This document shows positions 1 to 10,004 of a stretch of 64,000 nt of DNA, piece by piece (the stretch's first letter is position 1; each line of letters begins with the position of its first letter). The notes beneath the pieces were generated by a model. The model did no database searches. It saw only the letters and a program-made list of their open reading frames with translations, and was not told the origin of the DNA. This DNA is from Ditylenchus dipsaci (taxonomy: Eukaryota; Nematoda; Chromadorea; Rhabditida; Anguinidae): positions 124,001 to 188,000 of the forward strand of contig SADC01000399.1 in NCBI GenBank assembly GCA_004194705.1, in the 5' to 3' direction. Position numbers and translations under genes: made by a program.

Positions 1-1119
1 TATTACAAAAAAAAATCCGCTAAATTTTGCTCACAATGAGGAGGGGGGGGCGGGGGTTGTTTCAAAGTTGAAAAAAGTCCGGCTAGAAATGGTCATTTTA
101 AATGCAAATAAAAATGTAATACAGAATAACACCCATAATTAATATATAATTTTGGGGGGTTATCGATATTACATTTTGCGTTTAGACAATAAAATGACGA
201 TTTACAAGCAGCAGTTTATTTTCGACCTTGACCCCTAAAGAATGCATGAAATAATGGAATAATAGACTCTCAGTGTGATCAAGGGGTTAAGCGCGAAACT
301 CTGTTTTTCGAAATGGCGTCAAGCAGGGGTACGTCGAAATTCGAAATCTGAAAAATTTCTTGCAAGAATTGAAATTTAGTTGTTTGTTACTCGACTTTCA
401 GTTTTAATTTTCATGCATTTTGCTTGCTGCCATATTTTATCAGAATCCGAAATGCGAATTTTGATTCCGAAGTTCTGGAGTTCCGATTCCAAATTCCGTT
501 CCGATTTTTTTTTCATTTCCGACACAGCCCTGGCGTTAAGGAAAAAAATCGCAGCTCTTTTTAAAAATTAGGCGAATAACTTAATCCATCCTGTATATCT
601 AGTCAATTTCCACGATTTGCACAACGCTTAAAAACTGCTTATATAGTTCACCCTAAAAAGTGCCTTGATCCTCCAAACTCATTTTTATGTCATTTTTGAT
701 TTTCCGATTTGCCTAAATGTTGGCAAATACGCCGGTGAATTCACCAACAAAACCGAAAATTGGTCAACCCTACTTTTTCGCAAAATGAAAAATGTTCAAA
801 ACTTTTCCAAAAGTAAAATTGTAGAAGTGCTGAAAAACAATCAAGCCATACCAAGGGCACCATATATAAAAAACAAAAAAAATTTTCATCCATTTTTTTT
901 ACCAATTTACTGCTTACACCTGCAGATCCTATTTGGAGGGGTATTGCAGTGGTACAAGTGTAGTGGAGGGAATGTACTCATACATTTTCTTTGTTCTGCA
1001 CCACTTCCACCACCACCATAAATAATAACAGTGATTCTTGAGCTGTTTTGGTTCTTCTTCTTCTAGTGTTGAGGAGGATGGTCTTTCTTTCCCAAGTACA
1101 GAGCTAAATCTGGAAGGAA
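1..1119 (+). repeat. Copy 1 of a 1.1-kb direct repeat
   Basis: This block is repeated nearly base for base at 12327-13443 in the same orientation. Many of the differences are run-length indels. Similarity stops at about 1119, where the end of a G-run MITE begins. The copy may extend left of the window. It encodes no convincing protein; short open frames through it are broken by the same indels. Confidence 0.93.
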
Positions 1120-1215
1120 AGGTTTTTATCGTTTTAAGCATATAAAAATGACTTAGAGTCGTTTAAACATGATTTACAAATTAGTAAAAAATGCGCCCCC
1201 CCCCAAGTAAATAAG
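1120..1215 (+). mobile_element. Partial G-run MITE end
   Basis: The sequence from TTTTTATCGTTTTAAGC to the C run matches the right arm of the element at about 47455-48055. It lies exactly at the breakpoint of the 1.1-kb repeat, so the repeat boundary coincides with a transposon end. Confidence 0.7.
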
Positions 1216-1229
1216 TGCCCACAAATTAT

Positions 1230-1410
1230 AAAATCGTATATTTGGCATTGCTTTTCGGACCTCTTTTTGAGAACCTCTTTCACGGAATATGCCCCATATT
1301 TTGTAGTTCATCCTTCTGTCTTAAAATTGAGAGGTAACTTGTCTGAGAGCAATCTTCAAAAATGGTTCAGAAACACGACGCTACTCGGTTTTCAAACGAA
1401 ACAGGGAAAA
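1230..1410 (+). mobile_element. MITE of the TTGGCATTGTGTTTT family
   Basis: A diverged copy of a hairpin family of about 200 bases whose arms carry TTTGGCATTG, a GACC...TTTTTGA stretch, and GAGAGGTAACTTG with GTCTGAGAGCA. Other copies lie near 5460, 19550, 21590, 21765, 22663, 27277 and 48466. Confidence 0.6.
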
Positions 1411-1499
1411 TCAAAAAGTAGTCACACAAACACCCACACAATACAAAACAACACACAACATGCAGAAAGACCGTGACAAATTAGCAGGCAAGGGGAAAA

Positions 1500-2035
1500 C
1501 GAAGAAGAAGAGTAACGAAAAAAGCAATCACGCGTGCTGTGTCCACCATGCCCACCCATCTGCTAACCTTGAATACTGGAACTGCAGTTGTTGCTGGACT
1601 CCAAAGTCCTTTCTCTGCTGTCCACCTCCCATCACTTCCTTGGCGAAAGCTGGGAATGGCTGTGGCTGACCGTTCTGAGCCTGCCTTGACCCATCGGGAA
1701 GAAAATGACTGGAGGAGGGGCGGCAACCCCGATTTTTCAACAGTTTGCCAGGGTTCTCATCACCATGCTGGAGGGGGGAATTTGCTGTTGCTGTGGGTTG
1801 CTTCCTGGTTGTTGCTGTTGCCACCACTGCTGTGGCATGGCCATTTGCTGGGAGGTAGTGTGAGGGGTGGTGGAGGTGGGAAGAAAGGGGACCCATAGGT
1901 GGGGGTGGGCCTTGATTACCCCCCATGTTGTTGGGCTCATGGTCTCGGGAAAGGGTAGTCGAGCCTTTGTTCAGGCTGCTGAGGTCCTGCGAGAACGGCG
2001 CTAGGTGGCAGCATCAATGGATTCTGCAAGTAGTT
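1500..2035 (-). CDS. 3' exon(s) of Gln/Pro-rich membrane protein gene (frame broken)
   Basis: On the minus strand, from an AG acceptor next to 2036, the sequence reads as a Pro/Gln-rich coding exon (PLMLPPSAVLAGPQQPEQR, then MGGNQGPPPPMGP, then QQWWQQQQPGSNPQQQQ). Each piece is in a different frame, so at least two or three indels are needed to read it through. Amino-acid bias and position make it the likely C-terminal part of the gene starting at 9979. The stop codon is not certain, and the indels may be sequencing errors or real decay. Confidence 0.5.
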
Positions 2036-2200
2036 CTACTGAGCAAAAAATACAAAAAAAGAAACAAAGAGATTTAGGGTGTTTGAAAACACACAAACTT
2101 GGGTGAAAAACTATGAAAACGATCACTACAAACCCAACTGAATTTACGGCAGGGTGTGCGAAACACAAAAAGAGGCAGATAAACACTAAAAATTTTTATA

Positions 2201-2627
2201 CAGTCAACCTCGATACAGTGGCCCCCACCTCAAGTTCGTTCCCACCTAGGGTCCGACACTTTTTTAACCTCATTTTTGAAATAATTTATCGATTCTGTTT
2301 TGACAGTCTGGTCGCAAATATCGTAAGGATTCCGATTTTGCCGATCGTTTTTCAATAACTAAATAGTTTTTGCATTTAAAAAGCAAAACCTCGATATAGT
2401 GGCCCCCCTTAAAAAAATTAGAGGGCCACTATATCGAGGTTTTGCTTTTTAAATGCAAAAACTATTTAGTTATTGAAAAACGATCGGCAAAATCGGAATC
2501 CTTACGATATTTGCGACCAGACTGTCAAAACAGAATCGATAAATTATTTCAAAATGGGGTTGAAAAAAGTGTCGGACCCTAGGTGGGAACGAACTTGAGG
2601 TGGGGCCACTGTATCGAGGTTTGACTG
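2201..2627 (+). mobile_element. Pogo-like hairpin MITE, near-perfect palindrome
   Basis: The ends are CAGTCAA...TTGACTG, flanked by TA on both sides. The two arms of about 205 bases are almost exact reverse complements. The outer module reads CCTCGATAYAGTGGCC. The inner core carries TTCGTTCCCACCTAGG, GTCCGACAC and CGGAATCCTTACGATAT, all shared with other family members. Confidence 0.9.
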
Positions 2628-3017
2628 TACAAGTTTTTTTTTTGTTCGAACAAAAACGTGAATTAATTAATTTTTTCGATTCTCGGTCTGAACAAAGGGC
2701 TTAAAATAGAATAGACTAATCAGGATCGGAGACACGTTTTTTTAGTTGGTTATTCCTTGCAACAGCATAATTTTTTGTGCTCGTGGAACATTCTACATTG
2801 TTGCCTATCTTTTTACTACTCATCTGATAATTCTTGCTGGTTTCACTAATATATGGACAGGAAGGCTCTATTGAATATTTAAGTGGAGCTGCAGCTGAAG
2901 GAGCACGTCGTACGTTCGCAATAAAAGTTTCGAAAAAATCAGTATGTTCAGGCTGAGAATCGAGCTTGTCAATTCTTTTAACAATTCTATTAATCTATCA
3001 AGCCAATTATCAAAAAC

Positions 3018-3514
3018 CCACCAACTGTTGCATGTTCTGGAATCCTTGGATGCGGTTGGCAATGATGTCTTGCAACATTCTGCCGAACTTTCTACCATAA
3101 ATCTCTCCAACAACTTCCTGGCTGGGAGAGGCATTGCTGGAAGAGTCAGGCGAGAAGTGCTCATTCGATTTTCCACTCTGCTGCTCAAAGTGTTCCGGCT
3201 GTTGTTGTTGGTTTTGAGCATTGGGCCAACCATCGGAGGAAGCATAGGCATGGCTGGTTGTTGAGGAAGACTTGGATCATCGGCTGGTGGGGTTGTTGTT
3301 GATGCTGGAGGCCGTGGGTGTTGTCTTCTCCTTCAGCCTGTTGAGGACCAGCATTACCGCCCGACCATCGGTCAAATGAGGGTGGTCGGGGTAGGATGTG
3401 GGGTGGTTGGGGGAATTGTTGCTGTTGTTGTTGTGAGAGCATTTGCCAGTTGTTCATAGGGTGGAAAAAAGATTCGGGCGGAAGGGGTTGCTGTTGGCGC
3501 GGGGCCATTGCATG
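3018..3514 (-). CDS. Gln-rich exon of the membrane protein gene (frame broken)
   Basis: A minus-strand exon with an acceptor beside 3515 (TTTCAG) and a GT donor beside 3017. Its first part reads MAPRQQQPLPPESFFHP and SQQQQQQFPQPPHILP. Its last part, in another frame, reads QNQQQQPEHFEQQSGKSNE and then EVVGEIYGRKFGRMLQDII. A third frame (ADDPSLPQQPAMPML) bridges them. The strong Gln/Pro bias in successive frames argues for one exon carrying two small indels rather than three genes. Confidence 0.6.
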
Positions 3515-3834
3515 CTGAAAGTTTTAGAATTTTTATATCCTGTAGCCTTTGGAAAATTTTGGTTTGTGTTCATTTCTCTGGCCGAGTGGTTGTGGGCTTG
3601 TCTCACTCGTAATCACGGTAAAATCCAGCTCCTGGTGGTTTTTTTGCTAAATTTTGTGTACTTTTATATCAAGGTACCTATTTTTAGCCAAAAGATTTTA
3701 TTTTGAGGCACTCTAGCTAGCAAAATTTACACAGGAATCTGAATCGAAAAGCAGAATTTTGCGAAAAAAATTGGCCAATGATATACGACCACACCGTGTA
3801 ATCTCTAAGGTTTTAAATAATAAAACAGAGCCTA

Positions 3835-4635
3835 CCGTATTTTCTCTAATAGTAGCCCCTCTCCTCTAATAGTAATAATTAATAATAGACCTCGCCCCCT
3901 CCCTTTATAGTGGGTACAGAAATTTTTCAGGTCTAAAACAGTGTATATTTTTTAACTGTGATTTGTTAAATAAACTACCTGTACGGCGCAGATGAAATAA
4001 AGCCTGTGGTGGCACAATAAAGTTACCTCGTTATCTGTTAGAGAAAATCATCTGCCTCTATTTATAAGCCCCCTCGACCCCTGTTTTTCTACTAAGAGTG
4101 CACTTCTATTTTTCGGCATATTGGCATATCTTATAAAATTGTAAACAAGTTTCTTACCAAGTATCGAAAAAGCCATATTACCTACAAATACATCTGACAA
4201 ATTTTTTTTTCACAAAACTGACAATCAGCTTAACACTCCAACTACTCATCACTCTAATTCTTTCTCCGGATCTATTACTTTTGATAGCTGAGCTATTTCT
4301 TCTCATAGCTCAAGAGAGCTGCACTCTTTGTAGCAATCAATAGCACTGTTTTCACTACCTTCTGTGGCATTAGTAATTTTGCACGTCATGAAAGACTTGT
4401 TGATTAGCTCTTTGTCAAAGCAAAGATCCACTACAAGGATATACTACATCTTGGCTTAAAAAAAAGACTTCCAGCAAATATCTAGCGCTTTACTAATCAT
4501 ACAGCTTCCGAAACTTATTTAAACTCAAGTTAGATAAGGATAATCTTAAAAAAGGTGTAGATAAAATGACTAGGGACAAACTCCTCGACTCTTGCCTCTC
4601 TATTTGATAGTGCCCTTCTATTAGAGAGAATACGG
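3835..4635 (+). mobile_element. CCGTATT-family element
   Basis: The left end is TA|CCGTATTTTCTCTAATAG. The right end is CTATTAGAGAGAATACGG, followed by CA rather than TA. At 801 bases it is long for this family. I see no transposase in it. The interior is AT-rich and unlike the shorter copies. Confidence 0.75.
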
Positions 4636-5136
4636 CATTTTGTTTGTTGATTTTTGTTTGCGATTTTTAATTTTTTTATATTTGTTTGGTGCAAAGTGTT
4701 GAAAATAGTAGCCACCACAATCATCAATAATTTTTAATTAGTTTCAACCTAATTAAAATTTCGGATATTGTAAAGAAGATGCTGTTCGAAAAATTGAGTT
4801 AAAAAGAAAGACTCCGCCCAGGTATCCGCACTCGAATTCGAGTTAGGATTCTTGGGCGGATTCTTAAAATTTATCTGAATTTTCGAAGCAATTTTCACTA
4901 AGTCAATAGCTCATTTGGTAGCCCTAAACCTCAATTATATGATGTAAGAAGCCAAATAAGGAACTGAAAAATAAAAAAACTACGCCAACTGAATACTTTT
5001 GGGAAAACAGTAAAAAAGCGAGAATTCTGTTTAGCAGATTCTTAGTAAGTAGTCTGTTTCATCATCCGCAAACAGACTTCTTATTGTGAATGCGCCTTTA
5101 GTTGGAGTTATATCATCTCTTTGAAATATCTGATTA

Positions 5137-5377
5137 CAGCCAAAACTCCCATTAACGTAATGCTTTTTAAAAATATCGTTACGTTAATGGGAGTTTTTGC
5201 TTTTTAAGGTCAAAAAATTTTTCTTTCGCTAAAATGATTGGCAAAATCGGAATCCTGACGACGTTTTCAGCCCAACTGTCAAAACAGATGAAAATTTTTT
5301 TTAATTGAGGTAAAATAAGTGTGGGACCCTAGGCGGGAACGAACTTTTGGGAGTTACATTAATGGGAGCTTTGGCTG
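5137..5377 (+). mobile_element. Pogo-like MITE, CATTAACGT outer module
   Basis: TA-flanked inverted ends CAGCCAAAACTCCCATTAA and its reverse complement. The inner core keeps GGCAAAATCGGAATCCTGACG and GGGACCCTAGGCGGGAACG, as in the 2201 element. The outer module is unrelated to CTCGATATAGTGG. Confidence 0.85.
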
Positions 5378-5459
5378 TAGTCAAATAGACGCTTTTTGAA
5401 TTATCTAATTGTTGAAGCTATGTAAAGCCATCTCTAATAATCCGGTCTCCCTCTCTCTT

Positions 5460-5640
5460 GAAAATCGTGCTCTTGGCATTGTGTTTTTCGTTGAATATTT
5501 CTCTCGCGCAATTTACTCATCAATTTTCGGCTAGTGAGATGAGCTAAAAATTGAGTGGTAAGTTACCACTGGTAACTTGCCTGAGAGCAGTCTATAGAAA
5601 GTGGATAAAAAAACACAGTGCCAAAAACCCGATTTTTGAA
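5460..5640 (+). mobile_element. MITE of the TTGGCATTGTGTTTT family
   Basis: The left arm is GTGCTCTTGGCATTGTGTTT and the right arm is AACACAGTGCCAAAAAC. Between them sit GCTAGTGAGATGAGCTA and GGTAACTTGCCTGAGAGCAG, the markers of this family. Confidence 0.75.
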
Positions 5641-5814
5641 TTAGAGAGCCGATAAGTTGAATGATCATTTTGTAGTTTTAATTATGATCATACCTTAATG
5701 TCCAATTTTTTCAGAATTCTACTTTGTGTTTAAAACTGCTGAGTGAATTTTGTTGACCTACCTGAGCTTGAATTTTGGCTTGGGTACTTTTATACATTAG
5801 TCCACGTGATAGTA

Positions 5815-5966
5815 CAGTCAAACCCCGGTTTAGTGCGACCCCTGGGGACCGGAAAAAAGTCGCACTAAATAGGGGTCACACTAAATCGGGGTTGCACTTT
5901 CGAGACTTTCAAAGACTTTTGACCAAGTCCATCAACCTCAAGTCGCACTAAATCGGGGTTTGACTG
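5815..5966 (+). mobile_element. Minimal pogo-like MITE, TTTAGTGCGACC module
   Basis: TA-flanked ends CAGTCAAACCCCGGTTTAG and CTAAATCGGGGTTTGACTG. Only 152 bases long, it lacks the conserved CGGAATCC core, so the ends alone are present. Confidence 0.9.
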
Positions 5967-6121
5967 TACATGTATTTTTCCTGTATTTTTTGATCAAATT
6001 TTTGAAGTCTTCATACTATTTTTTTTGCTTAGACACGAATTTTTTTTATAAAGCATATGATGCACCAAACGTTCAATCTTGGTTTGCTAAATAATTTGGA
6101 GATTCTCCTGAAAAAAATTAC

Positions 6122-6326
6122 CCAATGACATCCCGAATTCTCCATTGTGAGACTGTTGTGGTTGCTGCTGTTGTTGGTTATTGTTGTCCTCCTCTCTCGG
6201 CCATCCCCCCCTAAAAGGCCCACCGATACGGTTGGCTCGGTTTTGCTCAACCACCTGGTTGTTTTGCATGAAGGTTGGCTGGTGGTACTCACCGAATCCG
6301 TCCATGAACGAGTCGACTAAACATAG
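6122..6326 (-). CDS. Exon 9 of membrane protein gene, Gln/Asn-rich
   Basis: Reads MDGFGEYHQPTFMQNNQ, then EEDNNNQQQQQPQQSHNGEF and GMSLG before a GTAATT donor at 6121-6120. With the acceptor beside 6327 the frame joins exon 8 in phase, but the intron is then only 36 bases. The alternative acceptor TTTAG (47-base intron) would need a one-base correction. In-frame reading past the donor meets a stop at about 6087. Confidence 0.6.
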
Positions 6327-6362
6327 CTATTTTATAGTCTGATTTTTTCAAAAATTTTTTAC

Positions 6363-6521
6363 CTTGGGTGCTTGTTGCTGCTGGTTGTTGCTGCTATCTT
6401 CAATCGGCAGGTGGGGGAAAAAGTTGGGTAGCAGGGGGTGGAAGGACTGTCCCTTGGGGATTTGGTGTTGCTGGTTTAGGTGTTGGCCACCGAATGGCGA
6501 GAACTGCTCATCAGTCTGTGG
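6363..6521 (-). CDS. Exon 8 of membrane protein gene
   Basis: Exactly 53 codons in phase 0 between a TTTCAG acceptor and an AAG|GTAAAA donor. Begins PQTDEQFSPFGGQH and ends SSNNQQQQAPK. It is rich in Gln, His and Pro, with no recognised domain. The upstream intron (6522-7197) holds a degenerate pogo-like MITE. Confidence 0.75.
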
Positions 6522-6627
6522 CTGAAATAGAAATTGGGTTTACTTTTAATTCAAAATTAAGTTATTTTTGGAATAATATGAATGGTTAGGGTTTTCGCTT
6601 GATATTTTTCAGATTTGCGAAAATAAA

Positions 6628-7018
6628 GTTGAGCCTCGATATATTGCGACCCCATAAGTTGCCCCCGTAAGTTCGTTCCCGCCTACAGTACGACGCTTTT
6701 TTTTGCCAAACCTAATTCATCAGTCTAATCAAAAAAGTGTAGGGATTCTGATTTTACCGGTGTTTTTTGAATGGCAACATTTTCGCAGTAAATACCCGCC
6801 AGTCTCGATAAGTGCGACACGACTTTCAAAAAGTGATTTCGGGTCTTAATGGCAAAAAACTCAAATTCCAAAAACTTTCAAAAAACGACAAATAAAAATC
6901 AGAACCTCTACAATTTTCTGATCAGACTAAAAGGTTTGCCAAAAACTTCAAAAATCGAGGGAAAAAAGTGTTGGACCTTAGGCGAGAACGAACTTTGGGG
7001 GTCTTTAGGACTCTACTG
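6628..7018 (+). mobile_element. Degenerate pogo-like MITE in an intron
   Basis: Begins near GTTGAGCCTCGATATATTG and ends ACTCTACTG|TA. It carries AAGTTCGTTCCCGCCTA and GATTCTGATTTTACCGG in one arm and GTTGGACCTTAGGCGAGAAC in the other. The arms are diverged, so it is an old copy. Confidence 0.65.
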
Positions 7019-7197
7019 TAGTGGCATGGAAGGAGTTATTAGAAATTAAAATCTGAATTAGCTAGGGTGCCGAATTATCAAGCGTCGATAATAGCCTAAA
7101 AAATTCAAACAAAAGATCTGGTGAAAGAAGCTCATTCCAAATAATTCCCATATGAAAACCTCAACCATCTGTCCCTTTACAAATATTTTTGACCTAC

Positions 7198-7239
7198 CTC
7201 CATCTCGATCACAGACACTTGCATTGTTCCATCAAAGCC
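7198..7239 (-). CDS. Exon 7 of membrane protein gene (14 codons)
   Basis: Reads GFDGTMQVSVIEME between TTTAG and GAG|GTAGGT, phase 0 at both ends. It is in frame with exons 6 and 8, and the small intron upstream is 53 bases. Confidence 0.75.
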
Positions 7240-7292
7240 CTAAACAATTTTTGTTTCAACTATCCAAAAACATAATATACTAGCAAAATTAC

Positions 7293-7518
7293 CATGTCCT
7301 CAGCATGTTGCTTGATCTTTTGTAGAATCGTTTTGAGGAACTGGAGTCGAGCATCCCGAATCATGCCTTCTCCTTGCTGCTGCTGTTGCTCAAAAGACGA
7401 AGGCTTGGGTGGGAACGAGTCAATGGCTACCACTGGCTCAGAAGTGGAGCTGATCGATGAAGTGGTCGTGCTGCTCGACTCTGAAGCCTGTTGGATCAAG
7501 GCTTCGGCCATCTCCTTG
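7293..7518 (-). CDS. Exon 6 of membrane protein gene
   Basis: Reads KEMAEALIQQASESSS, a Ser/Thr-rich linker, SFEQQQQQGEG and RLQFLKTILQKIKQHAEDM, then ATG|GTAATT. It completes a split codon with exon 5 and leaves phase 0. The last part could form an amphipathic helix. Confidence 0.8.
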
Positions 7519-7572
7519 CTAAAATTGCAATAGGTTTTGCTGAGATATTTTAATTAGGGTTGGCTAGCTTAC

Positions 7573-7677
7573 TTCTTGCTGAGCGAGAAGTATCGGTCTG
7601 CACTGTGAACTGCGTTGGCACGATGGTAGTAGTCATAGGCGTTGTCTCCATACCCCAAACGGTGCTTCAGCTCCGCC
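7573..7677 (-). CDS. Exon 5 of membrane protein gene, juxtamembrane segment
   Basis: Reads AELKHRLGYGDNAYDYYHRA and then NAVHSADRYFSLSK, directly after the membrane helix of exon 4. The boundaries TTGCAG and GAA|GTAAGC keep the frame. This aromatic- and Tyr-rich stretch looks like the best conserved part of the protein. The intron between exons 5 and 4 is 1.65 kb and contains the transposon at 7929-8609. Confidence 0.85.
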
Positions 7678-8106
7678 CTGCAATTGGTGAATTGTTGTAG
7701 ATTCTGTTTCAAGACTCTCTGAGATTTTATATTTTTATACCAAAATAATTTAGTACTTCAGTGAATAGCCTGTGAAAACGCTTTTTCAAAATTTTCGATG
7801 TTTTTTTAAATAAAAGTATGCATTTGTGTGGAATTTTTTCTTGAGTTTTTCCTAGTAGCTTAAATTTCCTCGTAAGTTCGAACCAAATGCAGAATTTAAA
7901 AAATATGTTTGGTTATCGAGATATGACTTAAAGGGGCATGCTCGCCGCCGACGGGAATATTTTGAAAGGCGCTCAAAAAATTATTTTAACATAAAAATTA
8001 GTTCAGTACTCTTCCAGTAATATATAACGAAAAACCATTTGACTTCCTAACGGTATAGGGGACTCACTGGTAAAGCGGCTGCGTACTATCAAAGTCGGTC
8101 GTCTGT

Positions 8107-8261
8107 CAGCGATGAGCATTTGTGCCTATTTCTTATAAAATAGGCCTAAAAAGGCACATTTTGGGCCTATTTTGGCCAAATAGGCCCGAAGTCTAAATAG
8201 GCCCAAAAAAGGCCCATTTTGGGCTTATTTTATAAAGAATAGGCACAAACGCTCATCCCTG
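8107..8261 (+). mobile_element. hAT-like MITE with perfect 8-base target duplication
   Basis: The ends are CAGCGATGAGCATTTGTGCC and GGCACAAACGCTCATCCCTG. TCGTCTGT flanks both sides (8099-8106 and 8262-8269). The interior is a GGCCTATTTTGG-type hairpin. It interrupts the tRNA-like core of the larger element, so it is the younger insertion. Confidence 0.95.
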
Positions 8262-8309
8262 TCGTCTGTTCGATTTCGGTTGGAAACACCTTTTTTCCCG
8301 TAAAAGCCC

Positions 8310-8485
8310 AAGTGCACCCCCTTCTCCAAAGAGTATTTTCTCTAAGCTTCCTATTTTGGGTTCCCTTGATTTTTTTTAACTTTTCTTTTTTGCAATCTGT
8401 AGCGCGCTAACTTAGGTTTAGGCTTAGCCTTAGGCTTAGATGAAAAAAGTCTGCTTAGAGAAAAATACTCTTTGCAGGGAGGGGG
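8310..8485 (+). repeat. Hairpin with TTAGGC-like centre
   Basis: The left arm is CTCCAAAGAGTATTTTCTCT and the right arm is AGAGAAAAATACTCTTTGCA. Between them lie TTAGGTTTAGGCTTAGCC and TTAGGCTTAG. The same structure recurs at 35850-36040, with a half copy near 63240. Confidence 0.75.
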
Positions 8486-9326
8486 GCACTTGGAAATCTG
8501 TCTTTTTTTCCTTGACTTTTACTAAAAAACTAAATTTTAATTCTCGTTTGAATTTTACTGGTACCCGCCTTTCAAAATATTCCCATCGGCGACAAGCAAG
8601 CCCCTTTAAAATAGAATTCACGTCATTTAAATCTTAGCACTCTAAACTTTAGTCATATCTCGGCAGTCAAGTTATTTAAGTTCTGCTTTGAGATTCAGAT
8701 TTCTGAAAAAATTTTAGATACTATGTCATTAGGAAAGAGCATTTTACATTCTACAAGTGGCTTCTGTTAGAAAAGGTTCGCATTTTTTCGTCTAAAGTGT
8801 CCCTTTACACCCGTTACGAGTCAAATTGGTTGCGAGTTAATAATCATACAAAAAATATATTGATTTTTTTAGTGCAAAAAGGATCTTTTTTGGTGCAATT
8901 TTTTGCGCAAATTTTGGTTTTGCGGTTTTTTGTTTAATTTTTTAACCTTTTTTTAAAAGTGAAAACACCATCTGGTAGCTCTGTAATTCTAGTTTCTCAT
9001 AAAGTATTATTTATCGCAAAATCACAAAAAATTAATAGTATGAACCAAATCAATTTTCCTGACTTGCTTATACTTCTACCTTTTTGTGCTACATTTTGCA
9101 AAGATGTTGCAATAAATTATATCTCGTTAAAAACTAGAATCGCAGGGCTACTTGAGGTTGTTATTACTTTTAAAAAAAGGTTGCAAAATTTAATAGAAAA
9201 ACGTGAAAGAAAAATTTGCGCCGAAAAAAGTAAATTTGCACCAAAAAAGATCCTTCTTGCGCCAAAAAATCAATATCCTACAAAAAATAATAGCTCTCAA
9301 GTATTCGACAAAATAAATTTGCTTAC

Positions 9327-9435
9327 CATCTAAGTCTGAAGAAGTTTTCATCGCGCTGTCTATTATAGGCGATCTCGGAGAGAGTGAGAGCAAAAAGAGC
9401 CATCAAGAACACTGATAGCATGACCATCAAGATGC
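9327..9435 (-). CDS. Exon 4 of membrane protein gene: transmembrane helix
   Basis: Reads GILMVMLSVFLMALFALTLS, a clear single membrane span, followed by EIAYNRQRDENFFRLR. Boundaries CTGCAG and GATG|GTAAGC. Basic residues (MRKSRGYK, exon 3) lie before the helix, which fits a cytosolic N terminus and a type II orientation. That orientation is inferred from charge only. Confidence 0.85.
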
Positions 9436-9490
9436 CTGCAGCACATTATCTTTATGTTCATGAAGCTATAGCTACTTTATTGTGACATAC

Positions 9491-9610
9491 CTTTGTATCC
9501 ACGGGACTTGCGCATAATGATTGGATGGGGTGGTTGTGGGATTTCGGGTCCTATCGGCAATGGAATATGCTTTACATTCTGAGTGGGCACATAGCCGGGA
9601 GGTGGTGAGC
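9491..9610 (-). CDS. Exon 3 of membrane protein gene, Pro-rich
   Basis: Reads SPPPGYVPTQNVKHIPLPIG, PEIPQPPHPIIMRKSRGYK. Acceptor TTTTCAG, donor AAAG|GTATGT, in frame with exons 2 and 4. The intron to exon 4 is 55 bases. Proline-rich motifs could bind SH3 or WW domains, but nothing here proves it. Confidence 0.85.
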
Positions 9611-9723
9611 CTGAAAATCGGCTATTAATATTCTCGAATCGATGAAATTTTAAAAAATTGAAAAAAATATTAAACAGTTTTCAAACCATTTTAAGTTAGT
9701 CACTATATTCATAAAATTGTTAC

Positions 9724-9826
9724 CTCCATTAGTTTTCTCTGGTGTAGCGGAATCACTGGCGTCCTTTATTGGAGGCTTCTGATCCAGACCTACTGTAAAC
9801 ACTTTCATTCTGGGTGAGTGGTTTCT
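9724..9826 (-). CDS. Exon 2 of membrane protein gene
   Basis: Reads RNHSPRMKVFTVGLDQKPP and IKDASDSATPEKTNGG. Acceptor TTGCAG, donor GGAG|GTAACA. It completes phase with exon 1 and leaves one base for exon 3. Confidence 0.8.
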
Positions 9827-9931
9827 CTGCAAAAATAAACTAATTAATGGGGCTAATAAAGTGAAAGGGGTCTTTAAAGACACACGCAAACAAATTAAAG
9901 AGTGGAAATCAAAATAAGTATGACTCATTAC

Positions 9932-9979
9932 TCTAGCATTATTGATACGGTAATACTTCTCAGCCTTACTGACACTCAT
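9932..9979 (-). CDS. First coding exon: single-pass membrane protein, Gln/Pro-rich tail (product not recognised)
   Basis: MSVSKAEKYYRINNAR, then donor AGA|GTAATG. ATG at 9979 is the first start in this frame after upstream stops. The gene as read: exon 1 9932-9979, 2 9724-9826, 3 9491-9610, 4 9327-9435, 5 7573-7677, 6 7293-7518, 7 7198-7239, 8 6363-6521, 9 6122-6326, 10 about 3018-3514, 11 about 1500-2035. Exons 1-8 splice in perfect phase and give a short cytosolic Pro-rich head of about 90 residues, one transmembrane helix, a Tyr-rich juxtamembrane segment and a long Gln/Pro-rich tail. Exons 9-11 have frame conflicts. I do not recognise the family. It could be an endomembrane or cell-surface adaptor, but no enzymatic motif is visible. 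Confidence 0.75.
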
Positions 9980-10004
9980 GGTTCACTGGTTAATTCCTGG
10001 CTCT

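Larger units (their letters stand above)
7929..8609 (+). mobile_element. GGGGCATGCTCGCCGCCG-ended element with tRNA-like core
   Basis: Inverted ends TTAAAGGGGCATGCTCGCCG and GGCGACAAGCAAGCCCCTTT, with matching GGGAATATTTTGAAAGGCG arms. Inside are a tRNA-like stretch (ACTCACTGGTAAAGCGG, later GTTCGATTTCGG), an inserted hAT MITE (8107-8261), and a hairpin with AAGAGTATTTTCTC arms around TTAGGC-like repeats. It sits in an intron of the minus-strand gene. Confidence 0.8.

Noticed and set aside
665..1021. Conserved gene in the duplicated block
   Set aside because: The frame exists in both copies, but indels change it without a sign of selection, and it spans simple T- and C-rich sequence.
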